Of a stretch of DNA of 64,000 nt, positions 52,519-63,432 are shown one piece after another (the stretch's first letter is position 1; every line of letters begins with the position of its first letter). The position numbers were made by a program, and so were the translations under genes. The notes beneath the pieces are model-generated. The model saw only the letters and a program-made list of their open reading frames with translations, searched no databases and was not told where the DNA came from. Origin of the DNA: Pseudomonas sp. TH15 (lineage in GTDB: Bacteria; Pseudomonadota; Gammaproteobacteria; Pseudomonadales; Pseudomonadaceae); NCBI RefSeq assembly GCF_016651105.1, contig NZ_JAEKEL010000001.1, positions 340,001 to 404,000 on the forward strand. The letters are read 5' to 3'.

Positions 52519-52999
52519 TACACAGACGTTCGTAGCAAGCTTCTGCCAAGCCCGGCCCTCAGCCGGGCTAATGGCATTTGCGGGAATCGCTTGATGCTTC
52601 ACCGTCAAAGCCGCAGACGCGACCGAGACAAACCTGCTTCACAGCGTCAGACCTGGCTCTTTTGCCAGCGGTGCACGTCTTTTCTGACGAGCCTTTCAAG
52701 GCTACTGACGAGCACACCCACTGATTCCTCTTACGACGATCAGCCCAAGGCACCTGCTTGCGTGCCCGCTTATGAGCTATCCGAGGCCATCGACTGGCCG
52801 CAGCGGATTCAGCGCAACACTTTCATATAGTCGAATACTGATCGGTACTAACGTCAGTGGATTTTCGGCAGATACACTTCCCGACAGCGATTACGCAGAC
52901 GACACTGGTCGAGCCGCATACCTTGCGCGCCTCAAGTAATGACCCGCGTTCGCCAGCCCTTCGTTTTGGGTCCATTTCAGCGCAGATGACGAGACCGCC
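52519..52999 (+). promoter_or_regulatory. 481-base rpsU-dnaG spacer with an attenuator-like hairpin
   Basis: AGCCCGG-CCCTCAG-CCGGGCT (52549-52569) forms a 7-bp stem shortly after rpsU, where E. coli has a partial terminator that sets the S21 to primase ratio. No U tract follows. Short frames exist downstream but none looks like a protein. Some pseudomonads, as I recall, carry a GatB/YqeY gene here, and I see none. The dnaG start is preceded by GATGACGAGACCGCC with no strong ribosome site. Confidence 0.5.
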
Positions 53000-54979
53000 A
53001 TGGCCGGGCTAATTCCCCAGAGCTTCATTGACGACCTTCTGAACCGCACCGACATCGTCGATGTGGTGAGCTCGCGCCTGCAAATGAAAAAGGCCGGCAA
53101 GAACTACACCGCCTGCTGCCCGTTCCACAAAGAGAAAACCCCCTCCTTCAGCGTCAGCCCCGACAAGCAGTTCTATTACTGCTTCGGCTGCGGCGCTGGC
53201 GGTAACGCCCTCGGCTTCATGATGGACCACGACAACCTGGACTTCATCCAGGCTGTCGAAGAACTGGCCAAAGCCGCCGGCATGGAAATACCCCGCGAAG
53301 AAAGCGGCCGGCCGCACAAACCGCGGCAGCCGACTGACTCGCCGCTGTACCCGCTGCTCACCGCCGCCGCCGACTTTTACCGGCAAGCGCTGAAAAGCCA
53401 TCCATCGCGCAAAGCCGCCGTGGATTATTTGAAGGGTCGCGGCCTGACCGGAGAAATAGCCCGGGACTTCGGCCTCGGCTTCGCCCCGCCCGGCTGGGAC
53501 AATCTGTTCAAGCACTTGAGCAGCGACACCCTGCAACAGAAAGCCATGGTCGACGCCGGCCTGCTGATCGAGAACGCCGAAACCGGCAAACGCTATGACC
53601 GCTTCCGCGATCGCGTGATGTTCCCGATTCGTGACAGTCGCGGACGCATCATTGCGTTCGGCGGCCGAGTACTGGGTGACGACAAGCCGAAGTACCTGAA
53701 CTCACCGGAAACTCCGGTATTCCATAAAGGCCAAGAGCTTTACGGCCTCTATGAAGCGCGCAAGAACAACCGCAATCTCGACGAAATCATCGTTGTCGAA
53801 GGCTACATGGACGTCATCGCTCTCGCCCAGCAAGGCTTACGCAATGCCGTCGCGACCCTGGGCACCGCCACCAGCGAAGAGCACTTGAAGCGACTGTTTC
53901 GCGTCGTGCCCAACGTGCTGTTCTGTTTCGACGGCGACCAGGCTGGCCGCAAAGCCGCCTGGCGAGCACTGGAAGCAGCGCTGCCGTGCCTGCAGGACGG
54001 GCGACGGGCACGCTTCCTGTTTCTGCCTGAAGGTGAAGACCCGGATACGCTGGTCCGCTCCGAGGGCACCGACGCTTTCCGCGCACGAATCAATCAACAC
54101 GCCCAACCGCTGGCCGACTATTTCTTTCAGCAACTGACCGAGGAATCGGACCCGCGCTCGCTCGAAGGCAAGGCCCACATGGCCACCCTCGCTGCACCGC
54201 TGATCGAAAAAGTCCCGGGCGCCAACCTGCGCATCCTGATGCGTCAGCGACTGACCGAAATCACCGGCCTGACTGGCGAAGCCATGAGCCAGCTGGTGCA
54301 CAGCGCCCCTCAGGAAGCGCCGCCAGCCTACGATCCAGGTATCGATTACGACGCCATGCCGGATTACAGCGACTACCATCAGCCGCAGGCACAAGAGATG
54401 TACGTGCCGCAGCAGGAATGGACACCGAAGAAACCCGGTGCCGGCGGCAAGAAGTGGGACAAGAAACCCTGGGACAAGAATGGCAAGCGTGGCGGCGATC
54501 GTGACCAACAAAGTGCCCCGCGCACCCCGATTGCCGTCGAAGCCCCAACACTGATTGCATTGCGCACGCTGATTCATCATCCGCAACTGGCCGGCAAGGT
54601 AGAAACCGCCAACCATTTCGCCAATGAAAGCAACACGTATGCACAGTTGCTGGTGGCCCTTATCGAGGCCTTGCAGAAAAATCCTAAGCTAAACTCTATC
54701 CAGCTAATGGCCCGCTGGCATGGCACCGATCAAGGGCGCCTGCTCAAAGCATTAGCGGAAAAGGAGTGGCTAATTGACGGCGATAACCTTGAACAACAGT
54801 TTTTAGACACCATTACTAGGTTATCAGCGGGTCAACACACAGATACTTTGGAAGCACTTATCAAAAAAGCAAGGCAGCCGGGATTGACCCCAGAGGAAGC
54901 AATTCAGATCGCAAATCAGATGCGCGACCTATTAAAACGCAATGTGGCTATATCAAACCCGACCTCAACTGGCGCGTGA
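53000..54979 (+). CDS. dnaG: DNA primase
   Basis: Makes RNA primers for replication. 659 residues. The CHC2 zinc domain has C40, H43, C61 and C64 (ACCPFHKEKT, YYCFGCGAGG). The catalytic Toprim core includes EGYMDVIAL and CFDGDQAGRKAA. A charged Lys/Gly/Trp-rich linker (about 475-505) leads to the C-terminal helicase-binding domain. The last part is less GC-rich than the core, as the DnaB-interacting end often is. It sits between rpsU and rpoD. Confidence 0.96.
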   Translation: MAGLIPQSFIDDLLNRTDIVDVVSSRLQMKKAGKNYTACCPFHKEKTPSFSVSPDKQFYYCFGCGAGGNALGFMMDHDNLDFIQAVEELAKAAGMEIPREESGRPHKPRQPTDSPLYPLLTAAADFYRQALKSHPSRKAAVDYLKGRGLTGEIARDFGLGFAPPGWDNLFKHLSSDTLQQKAMVDAGLLIENAETGKRYDRFRDRVMFPIRDSRGRIIAFGGRVLGDDKPKYLNSPETPVFHKGQELYGLYEARKNNRNLDEIIVVEGYMDVIALAQQGLRNAVATLGTATSEEHLKRLFRVVPNVLFCFDGDQAGRKAAWRALEAALPCLQDGRRARFLFLPEGEDPDTLVRSEGTDAFRARINQHAQPLADYFFQQLTEESDPRSLEGKAHMATLAAPLIEKVPGANLRILMRQRLTEITGLTGEAMSQLVHSAPQEAPPAYDPGIDYDAMPDYSDYHQPQAQEMYVPQQEWTPKKPGAGGKKWDKKPWDKNGKRGGDRDQQSAPRTPIAVEAPTLIALRTLIHHPQLAGKVETANHFANESNTYAQLLVALIEALQKNPKLNSIQLMARWHGTDQGRLLKALAEKEWLIDGDNLEQQFLDTITRLSAGQHTDTLEALIKKARQPGLTPEEAIQIANQMRDLLKRNVAISNPTSTGA

Positions 54980-54993
54980 GGTCATAGCTCAGG

Positions 54994-54999
54994 TATAAT
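54994..54999 (+). promoter_or_regulatory. Possible rpoD promoter -10
   Basis: A perfect TATAAT lies 48 bases before rpoD, just past the dnaG stop. No convincing -35 element lies at the right distance. An extra promoter in front of rpoD is known from related operons. Confidence 0.35.
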
Positions 55000-55046
55000 C
55001 CTCGGCTTGTTTTTTGCCCGCCAAGACCTTCAGTGGATAGGGTGTT

Positions 55047-56897
<1,851 letters not shown>

Positions 56898-56904
56898 TCA
56901 CAGA

Positions 56905-56930
56905 ACCCCCGGCCCAGGCCGGGGGTTTTG
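56905..56930 (+). terminator. Terminator after rpoD
   Basis: AACCCCCGGCC-CAG-GCCGGGGGTTTT, an 11-bp stem with U tract eight bases after the rpoD stop. It ends the rpsU-dnaG-rpoD operon. Confidence 0.95.
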
Positions 56931-57019
56931 CTTTATACAGATTAAATCCCCCGCACTGCCCCCCTGCCGAATTGCCCGTCTACACTCGAAACATTCCCCC
57001 GAGCCATAACGAGACCGTT

Positions 57020-60000
57020 ATGCCCAGACTGCCGACCGTGCTTTTTTTGCTGTCGCTGATGACCTGGACCGCAACGGCTGGCGCGCTGACTCTGACCGAC
57101 GAAGAACGTAGCTGGCTGGCGGCTCACCCGGACTTGCGTCTGGGCGTAGACGCGTCTTGGCCACCGTTTGAGTTCCGTGATGAACAGAACCGTTATCAGG
57201 GCCTGGCAGCGGACTACATCAACGTGATCCGCCAACGCCTGGACATCAAGCTCACCCCCATCGAGCCAGTCAGTTGGACGGTGGTCCTGGAACAGGTCAA
57301 ACAGGGCAATCTCGACTTGCTGCCGGGAATTATGTCGACACCCGAACGCCAGACTTACCTGGCGTTCACCCGGCCTTACCTGGACTTCCCGATTGTGATC
57401 CTCGCCCATGTCGGCGGCGCCCAACCGCGCAAAATCGAGGACCTGTATGGCCTGAAAATCGCCGTGGTGGAAAACTACGCGCCTCATGAGCTGCTGCGTA
57501 CCCACCATCCGGACCTGAACCTGGTGCCGATGCCCAACGTCAGTTCGGCGTTGCAAGCGCTGGCGACCGATGAAGTGGACGCCGTGGTCGGCGATCTGGC
57601 CTCCAGTGTCTGGAGCCTGCGTCAGCTCAAGCTCGAAGGGCTCTATGTCAGCGGCGAGACACCCTATCGCTATCAATTGGCAATGGCGGTGCCGCCGAAG
57701 AACAAAATGCTCGTCGGCATTATCGATAAAGTCCTGGCGGACATGAGCCCGAGCGAAATCAGCGCCATCCAGGAGCATTGGGTCGGTAACGTGCTGGATC
57801 ATCGGACCTTCTGGTCGGATCTGCTGGTGTACGGCCTGCCAGGTTTGCTGTTACTGATCATCGTGCTGGCGGTGGTCATCCGGATCAATCGTCGACTGAG
57901 CTCGGAAATCGCCCGACGGATCGACCTGGAACAGGAACTGCGCAGCAGCGAATACCACTATCGCGGGCTGGTGGAGAGTCTGTCGGCCATTGCCTGGGAA
58001 GCGCGGATCAGCGACTTCACCTACAGCTACGTATCGCCCCACGCTGAAGACTTGCTCGGCTATCCCCTGTCCCATTGGCTGATCCCCGGGTTCTGGCGCA
58101 ACATCATCCACCCCGCGGACCTGACCCGCGCGCAAAACTTCTGCGATCACGAAGTGCTAGCTGGTCGCGATCACAGCGTCGATTACCGGGTGATCACTGC
58201 CGATGGTCGTTGTCTGTGGGTGCGCGACATTGTCAGCCTGATCGAACACGGCCACGAACCGGTGCTGCGCGGGCTGATGATCGACATCAGCGAAGCCAAG
58301 CGCACCGAAGAGGCGCTGCGCCTCTCGGAACAGAAATTCGCCTCGGTGTTCGAGCAGTGCCCGGACATTCTAGTGATCGCTCGGCTTTCCGATGGTTGCC
58401 TGCTGGAGGTCAATGAGGCGTTCGAAGAACAGATCGGCCTTAAAGCCGTAGACGTCGTCGGCCAAACCGCCACCGAGCTGAACATCTGGGGCATTCCGGG
58501 CGTGGGGCCGGGACTGTTACAGCGGTTGCAGGCCGGCAGCATCCGCAACCTGGAGATGCCCTTTCGCCGCAACAATGGGCAGGTGTTCACCGGCCTGATT
58601 TCCGCCGAACCCTTCGATCTCGATACCACGCCTGCGCTGGTGGTGGTGGTGCGGGACATCAGTCAGCTCAAGGAAACCCAGCAACAGTTGCAAACTTCTG
58701 AAGAGAAGTTCGCCAAAGCCTTCCATGCCTCCCCTGATGGCTTGCTGCTGTCCCGGCAGAGCGACGGCCTGCTGCTGGAGGTCAACGAAGGGTTCAGCCG
58801 TATTACCGGCTTCAACAGCGCGATGTCGTTGGATCGCTCGGCGCTGGACCTGGGCATTTGGGTCAATCTGAACGAACGCAAACAGATGCTCGACCTGCTG
58901 AACCGGGATGGCTTCGTCCGGGATTTCACCTGCCACATCCGCCGCAACGACGGGCAGATCCGCCTCTGCGAGGTGTCCAGCCGCCCGCTGCCGATTGGCG
59001 ATGAAGACTGCATGCTGACCATCGCCCGGGACATCACCGAACGGCACCTGATGCAGGAAAAACTGCAACAGGCCGCCACCGTGTTCGAAAGCACTGCCGA
59101 AGGCGTACTGATCACCGACACCCAACAGCACATCAGTGCGGTCAACCGCGCGTTTACCGAAATCACCGGCTACAGCGAGAGCGAAGCACTGGGCCACACC
59201 CCTCGCCTGCTCGCCTCGGGCCTGCACGACAGCGCGTTCTATGCGGCGATGTGGCATCAATTGACCGATGAAGGACACTGGCAAGGCGAGATTTCCAACC
59301 GACGCAAGAATGGCGAGCTCTACCCGAGCTGGCTGACCATCAGCGCCGTGCGCAACCGCGACAAGTTCATCACTCACTTTGTCGCGGTGTTCGCTGACAT
59401 CTCCAGCCTCAAGCACGCCCAGGCCAAACTCGATTACCAGGCCCACCACGATCCGCTCACCGGCCTGCCGAACCGCACGCTGTTCGAAAGCCGATTGCTG
59501 ACGGCGCTCAACAACCAGCAGGAAAACGGCGGACAGGGCGCGGTGTTGTTCCTCGACCTGGACCGCTTCAAGCACATCAATGACAGCCTCGGTCACCCGG
59601 TCGGCGACCTGCTGCTCAAAGGCATCGCCGTTCGCCTCAAGGAACAGCTACGGGACATCGACACCGTGGCGCGCCTCGGCGGTGATGAGTTCATCATCCT
59701 GCTGCCCGGCCTGCAGCAAGCCAGCGACGCCGACCACATCGCCACCAAACTGCTCAACTGCTTCGCCGCGCCGTTCCAGGCCGGCGAGCACGAGTTTTTC
59801 ATCAGCGCCAGCATCGGCACAAGCCTGTACCCCAAGGACGGTTGCGACGTCGCCACGCTGGTGAAGAACGCCGACGCGGCGATGTATCGCTCCAAGGCCA
59901 AGGGCCGCAACCGGGTCGAAAGCTACACCCGCGACCTCACCGCCCAGGCCAGCGAGCGGGTTGCGCTGGAGCACGAATTGCGCCGCGCCATCGAGCGCAA

Positions 60001-60766
60001 TGAACTGCACCTCTACTACCAACCGAAGATCAGCCTCGACGACCATCGACTGGTCGGCGCCGAAGCGCTGATTCGCTGGCGTCACCCGACCTTTGGCGAC
60101 GTGCCTCCGGAGCACTTCATTCCTCTGGCCGAAGAAAACGGCATGATCCTGCAGATCGGCGATTGGGTCCTCGAAACGGCATGCCGGCAGATGTTCGAAT
60201 GGAATCAACTCTACGAAAGCCCTGGTCCGCTGTCGGTCAACCTCGCCGGCGCGCAACTGCGCCAGCCGAACCTGCTCGGACGCATCGAACAACTGCTCAA
60301 GGACAACCGCCTCAAACCCGGTTTTCTGCAACTGGAAATTACCGAAAACTTCATCATGAGCCAGGCCGAAGAGGCGTTGTCCGTGTTGCACCAACTCAAA
60401 CGCCTGGGCGTCCAATTGGCGATCGATGACTTCGGCACCGGCTATTCATCCCTGAGCTACCTCAAGCGCTTGCCGCTGGATATCCTCAAGATCGACCAGT
60501 CCTTCGTCCGCGGCCTGCCTGACGATCCGCACGATGCGGCGATTGTGCGAGCCATCATCGCGCTCGGCCGCAGCATGCAATTCACCATCATCGCCGAGGG
60601 CGTCGAAACCCAGGCACAACAAGAATTCCTCGCCCTGGAGGGCTGCGAACAGATTCAGGGCTACATCGTCAGCCTGCCATTACCACCGGAAGAATTCGCT
60701 GCAACGTTTCTTTGTATTACCGTATCGGATTTTTCGGATAGCACAGCCGAGAAACCGTCGCTATAA
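57020..60766 (+). CDS. Sensor diguanylate cyclase/phosphodiesterase: SBP-3, multiple PAS, GGDEF, EAL
   Basis: 1248-residue cyclic-di-GMP enzyme. Order: signal peptide (about 1-22), periplasmic SBP family 3 domain (about 25-265), one transmembrane helix (about 285-305), about four PAS regions (320-810), GGDEF domain with intact GGDEF at 887-891, EAL domain with E1015-A-L, then DDFGTGYSSLSYLKRLP. Both catalytic motifs are complete, so it could make or break c-di-GMP. The ligand is unknown; the SBP domain resembles amino-acid binders. The start at the ATG at 57020 gives a proper signal peptide; the frame opens at 56894 inside the rpoD terminator region. Confidence 0.92.
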   Translation: MPRLPTVLFLLSLMTWTATAGALTLTDEERSWLAAHPDLRLGVDASWPPFEFRDEQNRYQGLAADYINVIRQRLDIKLTPIEPVSWTVVLEQVKQGNLDLLPGIMSTPERQTYLAFTRPYLDFPIVILAHVGGAQPRKIEDLYGLKIAVVENYAPHELLRTHHPDLNLVPMPNVSSALQALATDEVDAVVGDLASSVWSLRQLKLEGLYVSGETPYRYQLAMAVPPKNKMLVGIIDKVLADMSPSEISAIQEHWVGNVLDHRTFWSDLLVYGLPGLLLLIIVLAVVIRINRRLSSEIARRIDLEQELRSSEYHYRGLVESLSAIAWEARISDFTYSYVSPHAEDLLGYPLSHWLIPGFWRNIIHPADLTRAQNFCDHEVLAGRDHSVDYRVITADGRCLWVRDIVSLIEHGHEPVLRGLMIDISEAKRTEEALRLSEQKFASVFEQCPDILVIARLSDGCLLEVNEAFEEQIGLKAVDVVGQTATELNIWGIPGVGPGLLQRLQAGSIRNLEMPFRRNNGQVFTGLISAEPFDLDTTPALVVVVRDISQLKETQQQLQTSEEKFAKAFHASPDGLLLSRQSDGLLLEVNEGFSRITGFNSAMSLDRSALDLGIWVNLNERKQMLDLLNRDGFVRDFTCHIRRNDGQIRLCEVSSRPLPIGDEDCMLTIARDITERHLMQEKLQQAATVFESTAEGVLITDTQQHISAVNRAFTEITGYSESEALGHTPRLLASGLHDSAFYAAMWHQLTDEGHWQGEISNRRKNGELYPSWLTISAVRNRDKFITHFVAVFADISSLKHAQAKLDYQAHHDPLTGLPNRTLFESRLLTALNNQQENGGQGAVLFLDLDRFKHINDSLGHPVGDLLLKGIAVRLKEQLRDIDTVARLGGDEFIILLPGLQQASDADHIATKLLNCFAAPFQAGEHEFFISASIGTSLYPKDGCDVATLVKNADAAMYRSKAKGRNRVESYTRDLTAQASERVALEHELRRAIERNELHLYYQPKISLDDHRLVGAEALIRWRHPTFGDVPPEHFIPLAEENGMILQIGDWVLETACRQMFEWNQLYESPGPLSVNLAGAQLRQPNLLGRIEQLLKDNRLKPGFLQLEITENFIMSQAEEALSVLHQLKRLGVQLAIDDFGTGYSSLSYLKRLPLDILKIDQSFVRGLPDDPHDAAIVRAIIALGRSMQFTIIAEGVETQAQQEFLALEGCEQIQGYIVSLPLPPEEFAATFLCITVSDFSDSTAEKPSL

Positions 60767-60781
60767 TCCGCGGCCTACTGA

Positions 60782-60858
<77 letters not shown>

Positions 60859-60861
60859 AAC

Positions 60862-60891
60862 AAAAAAGCCGCGCAATCGCGCGGCTTTTTT
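60862..60891 (+). terminator. Terminator after the CAU tRNA
   Basis: AAAAAAGCCGCGC-AATC-GCGCGGCTTTTTT, a strong stem with a long U tract three bases past the tRNA. Confidence 0.95.
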
Positions 60892-60979
60892 ATGCCTGCC
60901 ATTCAGCCCTTACTTGGGCAACGCATACGCAATCAGCTCAAATAACCACCACGAGCGCCGCGTAGGATGTGTCTGTAAC

Positions 60980-61477
60980 ATGCTGCCCATCGATGTAAAC
61001 CGCTGGAGACGCCCCTTGCCTGACACCCGCCCGCCCGTGCTCGACGAAATCGACCGCCAGTTGATCGCTGCTTTGCAGATCAACGCCCGTGAAAGCGTGG
61101 CGATGCTGGCCCGGCAATTGGGCATCGCCCGCACTACGGTCACTTCGCGGTTGGCGCGCCTGGAAAAGGCCCGGGTGATTACCGGTTACGGCGTGCGTTT
61201 GGGTCAGCGGGTGGTGGATGGCGGGTTGCAGGCGTATGTCGGGATCACGGTGCAGCCACGCTCCGGCAAGGAAGTGCTGCGCCGGCTCAGTGCGATGGCT
61301 CAGGTTCAGCAACTGTGTGCGGTGAGTGGCGAATTTGATTATGTGGCGTGGTTGCGCACGGACTCGCCGGAGCAGCTGGATCAGTTGCTGGATCAGATTG
61401 GCAGCGTAGATGGGGTGGAGAAGACGACCACTTCGATCATTTTGAGTAGCAAGATTGATCGAGGGCAGCCGGTTTAG
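60980..61477 (+). CDS. Lrp/AsnC family transcriptional regulator
   Basis: 165-residue feast/famine regulator. The N-terminal winged helix has DEIDRQLIAALQINARESVAMLARQLGIARTTVTSRLARLEKA as one block with the recognition helix near ARTTVTSRL. The C-terminal RAM ligand-binding domain follows (AYVGITVQP, VSGEFDYVAWL). It lies 260 bases upstream of davB on the same strand, and Lrp-type genes beside davBA usually control lysine catabolism, which I infer here. I take the ATG at 60980 as start; a TTG a dozen codons on is also possible. Confidence 0.88.
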   Translation: MLPIDVNRWRRPLPDTRPPVLDEIDRQLIAALQINARESVAMLARQLGIARTTVTSRLARLEKARVITGYGVRLGQRVVDGGLQAYVGITVQPRSGKEVLRRLSAMAQVQQLCAVSGEFDYVAWLRTDSPEQLDQLLDQIGSVDGVEKTTTSIILSSKIDRGQPV

Positions 61478-61484
61478 ACTCTGT

Positions 61485-61582
61485 CCAATGTGGGAGCGGG
61501 CTTGCTCGCGAAGAGGGAGTGTCAGTCGGCATTGCTGTTGACTGACCCACCGTATTCGCGAGCAAGCCCGCTCCCACATTGG
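61485..61582. repeat. REP doublet between the Lrp gene and davB
   Basis: CCAATGTGGGAGCGGGCTTG and its inverse around a spacer with TTGCTGTTGACTGACC, a variant of the spacer at 23321-23408 and 28164-28253. The remaining bases up to 61737 should contain the davB promoter. Confidence 0.88.
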
Positions 61583-61737
61583 GCAGTATGTAGCGATACA
61601 TCGTCATATTGATCGGCTTACCGGCAAAACGACGACACATTGCGTCTTATTAACGTGTTCTACGCTCTCTAGAATGGCTGCCATCTTTTCCTATACTCAG
61701 ACGCGCATCCCGCGTCGGGTCGCCAGCAAGGTCAGCC

Positions 61738-63420
61738 ATGAACAAGAATAATCGCCATCCTGCAGACGGTAAAAAACCAGTCACCATTTTCGGCCCGGAC
61801 TTTCCGTTCGCCTTCGACGACTGGATCGAGCACCCCGCCGGCCTGGGCAGTATTCCTGAGCACAACCACGGCGCCGAAGTGGCGATCGTCGGTGGCGGCA
61901 TCGCCGGTTTGGTCGCGGCTTACGAGCTGATGAAGCTGGGCCTGAAGCCAGTCGTTTACGAAGCCTCGAAAATGGGCGGTCGTCTGCGCTCCCAGGCGTT
62001 CAACGGCGCCGAAGGCATCATCGCCGAGCTCGGTGGCATGCGTTTCCCGGTGTCGTCCACCGCGTTTTATCACTACGTCGACAAGCTCGGCCTGGAAACC
62101 AAACCGTTCCCGAACCCGCTGACGCCCGCGTCCGGCAGTACGGTGATCGATCTGGAAGGCCAGACCCATTACGCACAGAAGCTGTCGGATCTTCCCGTAT
62201 TGTTCCAGGAAGTAGCTGACGCCTGGGCGGACGCACTGGAAGACGGCTCGCGCTTCGGCGAGATCCAGCAAGCGATCCGCGACCGCGACGTGCCTCGCCT
62301 CAAAGAGCTGTGGAACACCCTGGTTCCGCTGTGGGACGACCGCACCTTCTACGACTTTGTCGCCACCTCCAAAGCCTTCGCCAAATTGTCGTTCCATCAC
62401 CGCGAAGTGTTTGGCCAGGTCGGTTTCGGCACCGGCGGCTGGGACTCTGACTTCCCGAACTCGATGCTGGAAATCTTCCGCGTAGTAATGACCAACTGCG
62501 ACGATCACCAACACCTGGTAGTAGGCGGCGTCGAGCAAGTGCCACTGGGCATCTGGCGCCACGTGCCGGAACGTTGCGTGCACTGGCCGGAAGGTACCAG
62601 CCTCAGTTCCTTGCACAGCGGTGCCCCGCGCACTGGTGTGAAGAAAATTGCCCACGCGGCTGACGGTCGTTTTGCCGTCACCGACAACTGGGGCGACACC
62701 CGCGAATACGCCGCCGTACTGACCACCTGCCAGAGCTGGCTGCTGACCACCCAGATCGAATGCGATGAAACCCTGTTCTCGCAAAAAATGTGGATGGCTC
62801 TCGACCGCACTCGCTACATGCAATCGTCGAAAACTTTCGTGATGGTCGACCGCCCATTCTGGAAGGACAAAGATCCGGAAACCGGCCGGGACCTGATGAG
62901 CATGACCCTCACTGATCGCCTGACCCGTGGCACCTACCTGTTCGACAACGGCGACGACAAGCCAGGCGTGATTTGCCTGTCGTACTCGTGGATGAGCGAC
63001 GCGCTGAAGATGCTTCCACAACCGGTGGAAAAACGCGTGAAGCTGGCGCTGGATGCGTTGAAGAAGATCTACCCGAAAGTCGACATCGCCGCGCGGATCA
63101 TCGGCGACCCGATCACTGTGTCCTGGGAAGCCGACCCACATTTCCTCGGTGCTTTCAAAGGCGCCCTGCCCGGCCACTACCGCTATAACCAGCGCATGTA
63201 CGCGCACTTCATGCAGGACGACATGCCTGCCGAGCAACGCGGGATTTTCATCGCTGGCGATGACGTTTCGTGGACGCCGGCCTGGGTTGAAGGCGCGGTG
63301 CAGACCTCGCTCAACGCGGTGTGGGGCATCATGAAACACTTCGGCGGTGAAACTCACGCCGAGAACCCGGGTCCAGGAGATGTGTTTAACGAGATCGGTC
63401 CGATCGCCCTGCCCGAGTAA
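61738..63420 (+). CDS. davB: L-lysine 2-monooxygenase DavB (flavin monoamine oxidase family)
   Basis: FAD enzyme that converts L-lysine to 5-aminopentanamide, the first step of the 5-aminovalerate route. 560 residues, the family length. The dinucleotide motif is VAIVGGGIAGLVAAYELM (about 48-65), followed by YEASKMGGRLRSQ and ELGGMRFPVSS, and the FAD-contacting end IFIAGDDVSWTPAWVEGAVQT. The adjacent amidase gene davA (12 bases on) makes lysine more likely than tryptophan as substrate, although the same family includes tryptophan 2-monooxygenases (IaaM). Confidence 0.88.
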   Translation: MNKNNRHPADGKKPVTIFGPDFPFAFDDWIEHPAGLGSIPEHNHGAEVAIVGGGIAGLVAAYELMKLGLKPVVYEASKMGGRLRSQAFNGAEGIIAELGGMRFPVSSTAFYHYVDKLGLETKPFPNPLTPASGSTVIDLEGQTHYAQKLSDLPVLFQEVADAWADALEDGSRFGEIQQAIRDRDVPRLKELWNTLVPLWDDRTFYDFVATSKAFAKLSFHHREVFGQVGFGTGGWDSDFPNSMLEIFRVVMTNCDDHQHLVVGGVEQVPLGIWRHVPERCVHWPEGTSLSSLHSGAPRTGVKKIAHAADGRFAVTDNWGDTREYAAVLTTCQSWLLTTQIECDETLFSQKMWMALDRTRYMQSSKTFVMVDRPFWKDKDPETGRDLMSMTLTDRLTRGTYLFDNGDDKPGVICLSYSWMSDALKMLPQPVEKRVKLALDALKKIYPKVDIAARIIGDPITVSWEADPHFLGAFKGALPGHYRYNQRMYAHFMQDDMPAEQRGIFIAGDDVSWTPAWVEGAVQTSLNAVWGIMKHFGGETHAENPGPGDVFNEIGPIALPE

Positions 63421-63432
63421 GAGGAATCCGAA

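Noticed and set aside
52591..52830. 79-codon frame between rpsU and dnaG
   Set aside because: No ribosome site, no recognisable family, and composition unlike neighbouring genes.
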